A stretch of DNA of 64,000 nucleotides from Luteolibacter rhizosphaerae (GCF_025950095.1 NZ_JAPDDR010000005.1:248001-312000), one strand, 5' to 3'; shown: positions 9,672 through 18,472, numbered from the stretch's first letter. The notes: generated by a model from the sequence alone, not told the origin. Program-made: numbers and translations.

Positions 9672-10634
9672 ATGAACCGCATCGACCGCCTCACGGGGAT
9701 GATCCTTTTGCTGCAAGGGCAGCGGGTGATCACGGCGGAGCAGATCGCGGAGCACTTCGAGATCAGCGTCCGCACGGTCTATCGCGATCTCTCGGCCTTG
9801 GGTGAAGCCGGGGTGCCGATCATCGCGGAGGCAGGCGTGGGCTACAGCCTCATGCGTGGCTATCACATGCCGCCGGTCATGTTCACCGAGGAGGAAGCCG
9901 CCGCGCTCTTCATGAGCGGCGAGGTAACCGAGCAGGTCGCGGATGATTCGCTCAAGCAATCGCTGCGTTCAGCACTTCTCAAGATCAAGTCGGTCCTCCC
10001 GCAGGAGAAGAAGGATTACCTCTCGCGCCTTCGGAACGCGATCGGCGTGTGGTTCCGCCGTGGGGGAAGCGAGGATCGCAAGCTATCCCTGATGCCGATC
10101 CAGGATGCCGTGGTGCGCCGCCGTTGTCTCGCCTTGCGTTACGATGCGGCGAGCAAGGGCAAAATTACCACGCGCATCGTGGAGCCCTTGGGTCTCGTCT
10201 TCTACTCGCGTCAATGGCACCTGATCGCATGGTGCCGGCTGAGGAAGGCCTTCCGGGACTTCCGCTTGGATCGCTTTGCGGGCTGGGAAGTGATGGCCGA
10301 GTGCTATCACGGGCATGCGGACTTCTCGGTAAAAGCTTTCCTGCAGGAGAAGATCGATGGCGATGAGCTGGCTCCCGCCACGATCCGGGTAAGCCGCGAA
10401 GTGCTCGATCGCTTCCGCTCGGAGATGCCTTGCACTTCCTTGGATGAGAAGATCCGGCCCGATGGGAGTGTCGAGGTGGAGATTCTGACTTGCTCCATGC
10501 CTTGGCTTACTTCGTGGCTGCTAGGCTACGGAACTCTCGTCGAGGTGATCGAGCCGCAGGAGCTTCGCGATTCCTTGCGAGATGCTGCCATGGCCGTGGC
10601 AGCACGCTACTCGGAGGATCTGGTGCCGATGTAG
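9672..10634 (+). CDS. WYL-domain transcriptional regulator (YafY-type)
   Basis: 320 residues. Residues 1-60 form a DeoR-like winged helix-turn-helix (RIDRLTGMILLLQGQRVITA, then the recognition stretch SVRTVYRDLSALGEAGVP). Residues about 140-225 are a WYL ligand-sensing domain (ALRYDA, GLVFYSRQWHLIAWCR, FRLDRF), followed by a WCX-type C-terminal extension. WYL regulators respond to nucleotides or other small ligands and regulate stress, defence or metabolic genes. Neighbours give no obvious target: the 8071 gene is divergent with a 149-base shared promoter region, which makes it one possible target. Confidence 0.9.
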   Translation: MNRIDRLTGMILLLQGQRVITAEQIAEHFEISVRTVYRDLSALGEAGVPIIAEAGVGYSLMRGYHMPPVMFTEEEAAALFMSGEVTEQVADDSLKQSLRSALLKIKSVLPQEKKDYLSRLRNAIGVWFRRGGSEDRKLSLMPIQDAVVRRRCLALRYDAASKGKITTRIVEPLGLVFYSRQWHLIAWCRLRKAFRDFRLDRFAGWEVMAECYHGHADFSVKAFLQEKIDGDELAPATIRVSREVLDRFRSEMPCTSLDEKIRPDGSVEVEILTCSMPWLTSWLLGYGTLVEVIEPQELRDSLRDAAMAVAARYSEDLVPM

Positions 10635-10643
10635 TGGAGCGGC

Positions 10644-10880
10644 TCAATCGAGGTCATCCTCCTGATCGAGACGCGGTGTCCACACTGCTTCCATGATATA
10701 TCGTCCGGTCGCGTTCGCGGCGGTATCAGCTTCTTGGCGCTCGGGATGATCAGAACGAGCGGCCGCGGTCTCCTCGCCATCTTGGCAGGCGGTTGCCGAG
10801 AAAAGGCCGAGCGCGAGGAGGATGGTCATGATTGCTTGGCTAGCAAAGACCGGGTGCAGGAGATGTCGCGGACGATTCAT
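10644..10880 (-). CDS. Small putative lipoprotein
   Basis: 78 residues from ATG 10880. A basic N-terminus is followed by a hydrophobic stretch and a lipobox-like LFSATAC, then a short acidic, low-complexity tail ending QEDDLD. The frame continues upstream to 11114 but that part looks non-coding. A second possible start at 10829 (MTILLAL) would place the lipobox at the usual distance. Function unknown. It converges on the WYL regulator with a 9-base gap. Coding status is inferred only from the signal sequence, so confidence is moderate. Confidence 0.45.
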   Translation of the reverse strand: MNRPRHLLHPVFASQAIMTILLALGLFSATACQDGEETAAARSDHPERQEADTAANATGRYIMEAVWTPRLDQEDDLD

Positions 10881-11215
10881 GGGTAACCTGCTGCAACTCA
10901 CGTGCCCGGAGCCGGGGCTTGTATTATCGGGGCCTAATTGCCCAACACTCGTCCTCTCGAGGTGCAGAGAGCAACGCCGGGCTGCTCCTTGCAATGTGAA
11001 AGCGGCCTGACCCGGGTATGAGTGACTGACATCGAATCGCTTCGGAGAGTGGAACGTCACGAGCTTGGATTGTGCTTCCTCACCTTGTCGAAGGCTGCGG
11101 CATCGCGTGTACATCAGTTGTGCTAATCCGTTACAATAATTACAGGTGATCTAATAAAGTGTGTGTTGCATGTGGTGAATAACGCTTAACTTTTGTGGTT
11201 CACCCATGATGCACC
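10881..11215. other. Intergenic region between divergent genes
   Basis: About 335 bases upstream of both the small lipoprotein gene and the CAP-domain gene. The right 100 bases are AT-richer and contain TAATAA at 11152-11157, a plausible -10 element for the CAP gene, with TTACAA 15 bases before it. No gene or repeat was recognised here. Confidence 0.4.
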
Positions 11216-11974
11216 ATGAAAACACGAGTTAGGACGCTTGGAACAGGGATACTTACAGCCCTCTTCGCCTTTATCGGTCCAGCCTGCTTGGGCCAGAGCT
11301 TCACACCCAACGCCAAGGAAGCGGAGTTCTACCGCCTCATTAGGGACGATGCCCAACAGCGGCGCGTCCAAGTCGTTCTGGACGCCCGCCTGTGCTGGGC
11401 CGCTAGGAAACACGCACAAGACACCCAGACCCGGAAGTTCTTCGCGCACCGGAATCCAAGCGGTGTTTGGTCGAATCAACGCGTATTGAATGAGGCCTAT
11501 CCTCTCCCCTCTAACTACGAGGGTAACAACAATTATGTGGAAAGCATGGCGGGATCCACTAATGACACCGCAGCCCAAGCCCTCACCCTCCTGAAGAGCG
11601 ATACTGCCCACTTCAACCACTTGATGGGAGCAACGGATTTCTACCGTGGCCAGGTGGTATTCGGCGTCGGACAGGCTCCGCGATCCGGATTGGGATACGC
11701 CACCTATATTTTCCTTTCGGCACCACTTCCTGCCGACGGCACCGGCGCGCTCACGGCGGTGCAGGCGGCTCAGACGATGGTAAAAGTGGACGGTGCCGGA
11801 GCGCTACTGATCACCAATCCCCGTCCCAAGGCGATTCTAGAGGTCTATCGCTCCGCGGCCCTGTCTCAGTGGACGCTGGATCGGGTCGTCATTCTCGATG
11901 CCTCTGGCCAAGCCGTCCTCGGTCCGAAAGGCTTGGCCAAGGAGTTCTTCCGCTTCGGCTATTTCCGGCCCTAG
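11216..11974 (+). CDS. Exported CAP/SCP-superfamily protein
   Basis: 252 residues with a signal peptide (about 1-26, cleavage after CLG or GQS). Residues about 35-165 form a CAP (CRISP/antigen 5/PR1) domain of the bacterial YkwD type: LDARLCWAARKHAQDTQTR, HRNPSG, then the later NYVESMAG and FNHLMG, with histidine and glutamate positions typical of the CAP cavity. CAP proteins bind lipids or peptides; an enzymatic role is unproven. The last 65 residues (LEVYRSAALSQWTLD to FFRFGYFRP) are the C-terminal module shared with nearby exported proteins. A monocistronic gene by spacing. Confidence 0.85.
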   Translation: MKTRVRTLGTGILTALFAFIGPACLGQSFTPNAKEAEFYRLIRDDAQQRRVQVVLDARLCWAARKHAQDTQTRKFFAHRNPSGVWSNQRVLNEAYPLPSNYEGNNNYVESMAGSTNDTAAQALTLLKSDTAHFNHLMGATDFYRGQVVFGVGQAPRSGLGYATYIFLSAPLPADGTGALTAVQAAQTMVKVDGAGALLITNPRPKAILEVYRSAALSQWTLDRVVILDASGQAVLGPKGLAKEFFRFGYFRP

Positions 11975-12101
11975 CACAGGCGGGAGGAACAAAATCGGGA
12001 TTCGAAAATCCCTCCTGACATAGGGTTGTCAGCAGGCCTTGGTTTGTTGTCGGCATCGCTCCCGCCGGTGGGGCGCAAGAACATCCAACACGACTACTAC
12101 C

Positions 12102-12482
12102 ATGAAAGACGACGCATTGAACTGGTTCGAGATCTTCGTGAGCGACCTCGACAAGTCGAAGGCCTTCTACGAGGCGATCCTGAAGAGCGAACTGGTCAAG
12201 ACACCCCCCTCGGAGCACGGCTGTGAGATGGCGATCTTCTCCTTCAATCAGGAGCTCGGAGTCGGCGGTTGCCTCTCGCAGGCAGGTGAGAGCGGCAAGC
12301 CCGGCCCCGGCGGCACCATGATCTACCTGAATGTGGAAGGGGAGCTCGATGCCGTTCTGGCTCGCATTCCCGCCGCTGGCGGCAAGGTGATCCTCGAGCG
12401 CATGTCCATTCCTCCGCACGGCTTCATCGGGATCTTCGAGGACCTCGATGGCAACCGCGTCGGCTTGCACAGCATGTCCTGA
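12102..12482 (+). CDS. VOC-superfamily (glyoxalase/bleomycin-resistance fold) protein
   Basis: 126 residues from ATG 12102; an upstream in-frame extension to 12039 lacks family similarity. Starts LNWFEIFVSDLDKSKAFYEA, the usual opening beta-alpha unit, and ends FIGIFEDLDGNRVGLHS with the second-half repeat. Metal-ligand candidates include the early histidine/glutamate positions, but not enough is visible to assign glyoxalase activity. Many proteins of this close type (YdcK/PhnB-like or 27 kDa antigen-like) are uncharacterised. It is followed by a clear terminator hairpin. Confidence 0.85.
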   Translation: MKDDALNWFEIFVSDLDKSKAFYEAILKSELVKTPPSEHGCEMAIFSFNQELGVGGCLSQAGESGKPGPGGTMIYLNVEGELDAVLARIPAAGGKVILERMSIPPHGFIGIFEDLDGNRVGLHSMS

Positions 12483-12510
12483 GCTTTTGTAAGGAGTTCG
12501 CTTTCGATCA

Positions 12511-12545
12511 GCCCGCCGTCCGATCACGGGCGGCGGGCCTTCTTG
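12511..12545 (+). terminator. Rho-independent terminator of the VOC gene
   Basis: GCCCGCCG at 12511-12518 pairs with CGGCGGGC at 12531-12538, followed by the pyrimidine run CTTCTT. It lies 28 bases after the VOC stop codon. Confidence 0.75.
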
Positions 12546-12618
12546 CCAAGATTTATGACAATTTGTCTGACAACACTGGCCTTGCTTGGAGGTAGGAAGG
12601 GTTGTTCCTTTCACATCC

Positions 12619-14253
12619 ATGGAAAGCCGCTTGCTCGTCTCAGCTCTCTCGCTCGCCTTCTCTTCCGTCACGCTCGCGGAGGCTGAGTGGCAGAACCTTT
12701 TCAACGGCAAGGACCTCACGGATTGGACCGTGACCGTGGACACGCTTCCCATCGGCCAAGATCCGGAGCGCTTTGTGCAAGTGCGGGACGGCTCGATCCA
12801 TATGTATGCGGATACCGATCCTTCAAAAACGGTTACCTTCGGCATTGTCACGCACAAGGACAGCTTCTCCCGCTTCCATCTGGCGCTCGAATACCGCTGG
12901 ATGGAGAAGAAGTTCGCTCCCCGCAAGGATGCCCTGCGGGATGCCGGCCTGCTCTATCACACCTCCAGTCCGGAGAAGATCTGGCCGCCCTCCGTGGAGT
13001 ATCAGATCCAGGAGGGCGATAGCGGCGACCTCATCTTCATCGGCGAGGCCGGATTCAGCTGGGCTCACCCACAGCCGGATCTCGCGCCGCCAGGGCAGGG
13101 CGATGCCTCGCTGCTGCCGGAGAACGGCGGCATCCTGCGAAAGGGCGGGAACTACACCTACTTCGGCCGCTTCCCCGAGCATGATCATGCCGGCTGGAAT
13201 CGCGTGGACGTTATCGTCCATGCCGACGAGCGCGCGGAGCACATCTTGAATGGTCACACGCGGGTCCGTCTCCAGCAGATGCAGCACCTTACCGGTGGCG
13301 CGCTCAAGGAAGGCAAGATCGCACTGCAATTCGAAGCCGCGGAGGTACAGTATCGCAACATCCGCATCCGCGAACTCGATGCGCCCCTTAGCCCGGACAA
13401 GACCCTGCTGAGCCTGAGCGCCGTGAAGGACAAGCCGGCCCGCAGCGGCACCATCCGGGTAAAGAATCCCTTGGACCGCCCTTTGCAAGCGGATCTCTCG
13501 ATCATCGGCAAGGATGCCGCCGCCTTCAGCGCATCGTCGTCCGCCGTTTCGGTTGCGCCCGGTGAGACCATCGAGGTAGACGTGCACTTCCGCCCGACTC
13601 GTGGTGCGGATCGCTACAGCGCCGGGCTGCGCATCGGCCAGGCGGACACCGGAGCCTTCGTCATCTTGCAGGGTCTCGGTCTGGCTGCGTTCGAGGGGAA
13701 GAACGAACCCGCCCTGCAGACGATCGTCCACGCCCTCGGCATTCCCCTGGATGTGGGCGGTAGCAAGCTGGAGCTCGACACCAAGGCGAAGACCATCGGC
13801 CAGAGCATCGCGGTCCCATATTTCCAGAGGGCAGGGGAGGCGCCGGTGAAGGTCACCCCGGTGGCGCGCTTCTCACCACCGGGACTCGAGTATTTCGGCA
13901 TCGTGAAGAAGGGCAGCACCGAGCTCAAGGAGTTGGCCGCCTTGGCCGAATCCAAGGAGGTGGCGGACGCCCACCAGTGCCTGATGCCGCCGTGGAACAA
14001 GATCTCGAACCTTGAGTTCACTCCCGGAGAGGAAGCCTTCGCCTTTTACTTCAAGGCGCATCAATACACTTCCTTCACCGATCCCGAACTCCCGACCGAG
14101 GCCAAGATCGATCACACCGCCCGCGTCTATCCCGTGACCCAATTCCAAGGCCGCGAGATGAAGGACGCTTGGCTCGTCGGTTTTGAAGAAGCCGCGAATG
14201 GAGACTACCAAGACGCGCTCTTCCTCATCGAGAATGTGAAGCCCGCGCCCTAG
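12619..14253 (+). CDS. Exported DUF1080 protein with Ig-like extension
   Basis: 544 residues from ATG 12619, which directly begins a signal peptide (LLVSALSLAFSSVTLAEA). Residues about 22-255 are a DUF1080 (3-keto-disaccharide hydrolase, concanavalin-like fold) domain: EWQNLFNGKDLTDWTV, then GLLYHTSS and PPSVEYQIQEGD. Residues about 260-350 resemble an ASH/Ig-like repeat (DKTLLSLSAVKDKPARSGTI). The rest, about 190 residues, has no family I recognise. DUF1080 proteins act on oxidised sugars or bind glycans and are abundant in Verrucomicrobiota and Planctomycetota. The stop overlaps the converging MFS gene by 4 bases. Confidence 0.8.
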   Translation: MESRLLVSALSLAFSSVTLAEAEWQNLFNGKDLTDWTVTVDTLPIGQDPERFVQVRDGSIHMYADTDPSKTVTFGIVTHKDSFSRFHLALEYRWMEKKFAPRKDALRDAGLLYHTSSPEKIWPPSVEYQIQEGDSGDLIFIGEAGFSWAHPQPDLAPPGQGDASLLPENGGILRKGGNYTYFGRFPEHDHAGWNRVDVIVHADERAEHILNGHTRVRLQQMQHLTGGALKEGKIALQFEAAEVQYRNIRIRELDAPLSPDKTLLSLSAVKDKPARSGTIRVKNPLDRPLQADLSIIGKDAAAFSASSSAVSVAPGETIEVDVHFRPTRGADRYSAGLRIGQADTGAFVILQGLGLAAFEGKNEPALQTIVHALGIPLDVGGSKLELDTKAKTIGQSIAVPYFQRAGEAPVKVTPVARFSPPGLEYFGIVKKGSTELKELAALAESKEVADAHQCLMPPWNKISNLEFTPGEEAFAFYFKAHQYTSFTDPELPTEAKIDHTARVYPVTQFQGREMKDAWLVGFEEAANGDYQDALFLIENVKPAP

Positions 14254-15470
14254 TCTTTATCCGTCTCCACATCCGGCAAGAAGACAGTCAGGATCCCGAT
14301 CAGCGGCAGGTAGGCACAGATCCGGAAGACGAAGTTGATCCCGTGGTGGTCGGCCACATTGCCGAGCACCGCCGAGCCGATTCCCGCGATCCCGAAAGCC
14401 AGCCCGAAGAAGAGGCCCGCGATCATGCCGACCTTCCCCGGCAGCAGTTCCTGCGCATAGACAAGGATCGCCGAGAAGGCCGATGCCAGCACCAGGCCGA
14501 TGATGACGCTCAGCACCGCCGTCATGCCCAGACCGACATGCGGCAGCAGCAAGGCAAAGGGTGCCACGCCCAGGATCGAGGCCCAGATCACCCGCTTCCG
14601 TCCGATGCGGTCACCCACCGGTCCGCCCACGATCGTGCCCACTGCCACTGCTGCCAGCAGCAGGAAGAGGTAATACTGGGAGCTCTGCACCGAGATGTGG
14701 AAGCGGTCGATCAGGTAGAAGGTGTAGTAGCTGGTGAGCGAGGCCAGGTAGACATACTTCGAGAAGGTCAGTGCGACCAATACCGACAGGGCGATCACCA
14801 CCGTGCGCTTCGGGAAACTCGTCACCGTTCCGCTTCGGGTCCCCTTCGGCTTCATGCGGTGGAAGTTCCGTGCCTGCCAGCGTCCGATCATCGTCAGGAT
14901 CACCACCCCGGCCAGCGCCACGGCAGAGAAGACCAGCAGCGAGCGCTGCCCGTGCGGCACCACGATCAGCGCCGCCAGCAAGGGCCCGATCGCGCTGCCT
15001 GCATTGCCTCCCACCTGAAAGATCGACTGTGCCAATCCGCGACGCTTGCCCGCCGCCATGAAGGCGATCCGCGAGGCCTCCGGGTGGAACACCGCCGAGC
15101 CCGTGCCGATCATCGCCGCGGACATCAGAATCGTCGCGAAACTGGTGGAGTGCGCCAACGCGATCAAGCCGATCAGCGTGAAGGTCATCCCGATCGGCAG
15201 CGAGTATGGCATCGGCTTGCGATCCGTGATCAGGCCCACCAAGGGCTGCAACAGTGATGCCGTGAGCTGGAAGGTGAAGGTGATCATCCCCAGCTGCGTG
15301 AAGCTCAGCTGATACGAGTTCTTCAGGATCGGATAGATCGAGGGTAGCAGCGCTTGGATCGTGTCATTGAGAAGGTGCGCCGTGCTGATCGCGAAGATCA
15401 GGGCGAAGACGGTATCCGTGGCCGGGCGGGCCGGCACGGCTTGGGTGTCCGTGGCGATGCTTTCCTGCAT
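14250..15470 (-). CDS. MFS transporter, fosmidomycin-resistance (Fsr) type
   Basis: 406 residues, twelve predicted membrane segments. The sequence AHLLNDTIQALLPSIYPILK near the N-terminus, PLVGLITDRKPMPY in the loop 2-3 region and GTGSAVFHPEASRIA are characteristic of the Fsr subfamily. Fsr in Escherichia coli exports fosmidomycin, but in most bacteria the natural substrate is unknown. It is followed upstream, on the same strand, by an AraC regulator 53 bases away, which may control it. The 3' end overlaps the DUF1080 gene. Confidence 0.88.
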   Translation of the reverse strand: MQESIATDTQAVPARPATDTVFALIFAISTAHLLNDTIQALLPSIYPILKNSYQLSFTQLGMITFTFQLTASLLQPLVGLITDRKPMPYSLPIGMTFTLIGLIALAHSTSFATILMSAAMIGTGSAVFHPEASRIAFMAAGKRRGLAQSIFQVGGNAGSAIGPLLAALIVVPHGQRSLLVFSAVALAGVVILTMIGRWQARNFHRMKPKGTRSGTVTSFPKRTVVIALSVLVALTFSKYVYLASLTSYYTFYLIDRFHISVQSSQYYLFLLLAAVAVGTIVGGPVGDRIGRKRVIWASILGVAPFALLLPHVGLGMTAVLSVIIGLVLASAFSAILVYAQELLPGKVGMIAGLFFGLAFGIAGIGSAVLGNVADHHGINFVFRICAYLPLIGILTVFLPDVETDKD

Positions 15471-15523
15471 GGGGGCGGAACAGTCGGTTGCGCGGTCGCC
15501 ACGGGCAATTTCGCAGACCGGTG

Positions 15524-16423
15524 CTAGCGGCTCCCTTTCTGGTATTTTTCTCGGATTTCCGCCCGGAACTCCGCTGGGGACCCGTCTTGGTAGCGCTTGA
15601 AGAAGCGGCTGAAGTAGGACGGATCCTTGAAGCCGAGCGAATAGCCGATCTCCGCCACGCTCAGCTCCGAGTAGAGCAGCAGCCGCTTCGCATCGAGCAA
15701 TCGGCGCTGGCGGATGTGCTCACCGGCAGGCTTGTCCGTGCCTTCGCTCACCACGTCGTTCAGGTGGTTCTCCGTCACCCCCAGTTCGCGAGCGTAGGGC
15801 GCGAGCGTCTGCCATTCGCGGAAGCGCCGCTCGACCAGTAACTGGAAGTCACGCACCAGAACCCCGGCCCGCTTGCCGGGCTTCTCCTGCAGCGGCTCAC
15901 GCCAGCGGCTGGCTTTCACCAGCAGGATCCGCAGCAGTGCCCGGATGATCTCCTGCGATCCCGGACGCGCCGCATTAAACTCTTCCTGAAGCTCCTCGAA
16001 GATCGCGCAGGCCGGTCCGATCGCATCGCGCCCCAGCTTCATCCATGGCAGGAAGTCGGCAGCGTAGAAGAACGGCAGGTCCAGCAGAAGCCCCGTCGAG
16101 CCCGCGGCCCCGGCATCGAAGAATTCGCGCGTGAAGGAGATGATCGTCCCATCCGTGTCACCATCGGACAGGGCGGCGTGGACCTGCCCCGGGCTAAGGA
16201 AGAAGAGGGTGTGCCCGCTCACGTCCGTCTCACGGAAATCGTGCATCAGATGGGCATCTCCTTTGATCAGCGAGATCTGGAAGAAATCGTGATAGTGGGG
16301 CGTCAGCAGGGTGGGGTTCCAAGCCCGGGATTCGCGGTAGGGCACCGCAAGGAAGCCGTCCCCGTGCAGGCCGTGCTGCCGGTAATCCTCAAGTCCCACT
16401 GCAGGAATCGCTTCCCGTTTCAT
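15524..16423 (-). CDS. AraC-family transcriptional regulator with cupin sensor domain
   Basis: 299 residues. The N-terminal half is a cupin-like AraC arm (LTPHYHDFFQISLIKG, HTLFFLSPGQVH). The C-terminal 100 residues hold the double helix-turn-helix: LGVTENHLNDVVSEGTDKPA and the diagnostic second motif VAEIGYSLGFKDPSYFSRFF. It is transcribed toward the Fsr-like MFS gene, so a regulator-transporter pair is likely, with the effector unknown. The divergent DUF1080 gene begins 98 bases away and is another possible target. Confidence 0.92.
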   Translation of the reverse strand: MKREAIPAVGLEDYRQHGLHGDGFLAVPYRESRAWNPTLLTPHYHDFFQISLIKGDAHLMHDFRETDVSGHTLFFLSPGQVHAALSDGDTDGTIISFTREFFDAGAAGSTGLLLDLPFFYAADFLPWMKLGRDAIGPACAIFEELQEEFNAARPGSQEIIRALLRILLVKASRWREPLQEKPGKRAGVLVRDFQLLVERRFREWQTLAPYARELGVTENHLNDVVSEGTDKPAGEHIRQRRLLDAKRLLLYSELSVAEIGYSLGFKDPSYFSRFFKRYQDGSPAEFRAEIREKYQKGSR

Positions 16424-16521
16424 CGCCGTTCCCGATTGGAGCGCAGATCGGCGGATCCCGCCAGTGCTGTCATCATCTCCGCACTTGGAAAGAGGGCTGC
16501 CTACCCGCTAGTAGTCGCAGG

Positions 16522-17286
16522 ATGAAGTTCGCACCGCTTGTCCTCTCGCTCTCCCTCGCAGGATCCATCGCCCAAGCTGGCACCGGTGTGGGAGCCAAGC
16601 CGGTCGAAGGAGCCGAGGTGGTCTTCGACGGTTCCCGCGAGATGCTCGATGCCAAGTGGACCTACTGGGAAGGTCCGGGCTTCAAGTCATCCCTGCCGAT
16701 CAAGTGGAAGATCGTGGATGATGCCGTGGACAAGGGCACCGTCATGATGAGCGACGATCCGGTCGCCGCCGGTGGCAAGTATGGCTCGGCCGATATCGTG
16801 ACCAAGAAGGCCTACAAGGACTTCCGCCTCCACATCGAATTCTACATCGCGAAGGAAGGCGGCAATAGCGGCGTCTATCTCCAGAACCGCTACGAAATCC
16901 AGATCCTCGATGGCGACAAGACCAAGCACGGGCTCGGCGCGGTCATCAACGAAACCGAATCGCCCTACCATGCCTACAACGGGGCAGGGAAGTGGAACGC
17001 CTACGACATCGTCTTCCGTGCCGCCCGCTTCAAGGACGGCAAGCTGGCCGAGAAGCCCATGGTCACCATGTTCTTCAATGGCAAGAAGGTCCACGTGAAC
17101 CAGACCATCAATCAGGTCTGGGGCGGCCCGAACTCCGGCGTGGATGGCGGCAACGATGGCGGGAAGGGGATTACCGATACCCCGCAGGGCCTCAAGCTCC
17201 AAGCTGAAGGCCACGATGTCCGCTTCCGCAATATCTGGATCAAGGAGCTCGATATCGAGAAGGCGGATACTGATTTCAGCGAGTGA
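16522..17286 (+). CDS. Exported DUF1080-domain protein
   Basis: 254 residues, signal peptide about 1-20 (FAPLVLSLSLAGSIAQAG). The remainder is one DUF1080 domain: KDFRLHIEFYIAKEGGNSGV, YLQNRYEIQILD, NAYDIVFRAARF and a final FRNIWIKEL, the full set of conserved strands. It likely acts on disaccharide derivatives in the periplasm or binds glycans; activity was not determined for this branch. It differs from the 12619 protein in lacking the C-terminal extensions. Its stop lies inside the 3' end of the converging desaturase gene (11-base overlap). Confidence 0.88.
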   Translation: MKFAPLVLSLSLAGSIAQAGTGVGAKPVEGAEVVFDGSREMLDAKWTYWEGPGFKSSLPIKWKIVDDAVDKGTVMMSDDPVAAGGKYGSADIVTKKAYKDFRLHIEFYIAKEGGNSGVYLQNRYEIQILDGDKTKHGLGAVINETESPYHAYNGAGKWNAYDIVFRAARFKDGKLAEKPMVTMFFNGKKVHVNQTINQVWGGPNSGVDGGNDGGKGITDTPQGLKLQAEGHDVRFRNIWIKELDIEKADTDFSE

Positions 17287-18220
17287 GGATCGGCTTGGTC
17301 GGTGCCGGTCGTTCCGGCACTTTGATGCAGCTCAACTCCGGTCGGGCAGGGAGGTCTCCGGGGAGTCGCGGACTCCACGCCAAACCGACTGCCTTCAGCG
17401 CACAGATGGCCCACCACCCCGGATCGATTTGGCTGCTATCCAGGCCAAGCCGCGCCGATCCCGGGAAGGCGTGGTGATTGTTGTGCCACGACTCTCCCAT
17501 CGTCAGCAGCCCGATGTGCGGGATGTTGTGACCCTGCACGGCATGGCCTTCCAAGTGCCAGTCACGCGGCCCGGCGTTGTGCGCGAAGTAGCCGACCAAC
17601 CAGTGGCCAATTAGAGAAACCACGATCCGCGCCGAGATCCCCCACACCACGAAAGCCACTCCGCCGAGCACGTAGAGCAGGATGGCCCACGGCAGTTGCT
17701 GCAGCATCCAAGTGCGGTCCATGAAGCGGTAGAAGCGGTCATTCGCCACCCGTGCCTCGGGACGGAACTCGGGCGGATGCTCAAGCTGAACCTCGCAGTG
17801 GTTCTGCCACAGGAAGTCCTTCCAGATCGGATTCTTGTGGATGAAGAGCGGATGGCATTCCGGGTGCCGCTGCGACCAGTCGCGGATGTCGTGCAGGTAG
17901 AGCATCTTCGACGGCCCACCCATGCCGACCAAGGTGCCCAAGTGCACGAGGACATGCTCCACCCATAGCGGACACTGGAAGCTACGGTGAATCAGCAGGC
18001 GATGCAGCCCGACCGAATGCCCGAGGCACAAGGTCGTGATGGTGAACACAAAGAACACCATCAGGGCGTCCCAGCGGAACGTGAGAACACCACCGATCAC
18101 CGCGACAAGGGCGTGAGCAGTGAACCACAGCGACTTCACCGGCGACCACACCACGCGGCCGTCGATCGGGTTGGTTGCTGCATCACGCGGCAGCATGCGC
18201 GGGACTTCATGCTCATTCAT
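17276..18220 (-). CDS. Membrane fatty acid (acyl-CoA type) desaturase
   Basis: 314 residues, several membrane segments. Histidine box 1 is GHSVGLHRLLIHRSF (H68, H73, H78), box 3 is ESWHNNHHAFP, as in delta-9 stearoyl-CoA-type diiron desaturases. The middle box is unusual: H110-DIRDW with H119 and H123 replaces the common HRxHH pattern, and the third box is intact, so metal binding may use a variant ligand set. Role inferred: introducing double bonds into membrane acyl chains. Two related palindromes upstream suggest transcriptional control. The start MNEHEVPRM is supported by the AT-rich promoter region immediately upstream. Confidence 0.85.
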   Translation of the reverse strand: MNEHEVPRMLPRDAATNPIDGRVVWSPVKSLWFTAHALVAVIGGVLTFRWDALMVFFVFTITTLCLGHSVGLHRLLIHRSFQCPLWVEHVLVHLGTLVGMGGPSKMLYLHDIRDWSQRHPECHPLFIHKNPIWKDFLWQNHCEVQLEHPPEFRPEARVANDRFYRFMDRTWMLQQLPWAILLYVLGGVAFVVWGISARIVVSLIGHWLVGYFAHNAGPRDWHLEGHAVQGHNIPHIGLLTMGESWHNNHHAFPGSARLGLDSSQIDPGWWAICALKAVGLAWSPRLPGDLPARPELSCIKVPERPAPTKPILTR

Positions 18221-18244
18221 GCTCTTTGATTTTAATTCTAAAAG

Positions 18245-18261
18245 TTCAGGAAATAATGAAA
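18245..18261. promoter_or_regulatory. Candidate operator 1 of the desaturase gene
   Basis: TTCAGGAAATAATGAAA is a degenerate inverted repeat that matches 15 of 17 bases of the perfect palindrome at 18401-18417. It is centred about 33 bases before the desaturase start codon, close to the expected -35 position, which would fit repression. Confidence 0.45.
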
Positions 18262-18399
18262 TATCAGATCACAACGTAGGTTGGAATTTACCTCCGGAGT
18301 CTGAGGGAGCGGTTCGATTTCACGTTTTCAAAGAGCTAATCGCGCATCCGATCTCATGCGGTCAGACTGGCAAGTTCGCCTCGCGCGATCAATCAAAAC

Positions 18400-18417
18400 T
18401 TTCAGTAAATACTGAAA
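18400..18417. promoter_or_regulatory. Candidate operator 2 of the desaturase gene (perfect palindrome)
   Basis: TTTCAGTAAATACTGAAA has two perfect 8-base arms around a central AA. The same sequence with two changes recurs 156 bases nearer the desaturase gene. Since the gene on the other side (uup) ends here rather than starting, both sites can only serve the desaturase. Confidence 0.5.
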
Positions 18418-18472
18418 CTATTGAGCTGGAAGGCTGCGCGCGCTTTGGCAGATCAACAGACAAAAACAGACC

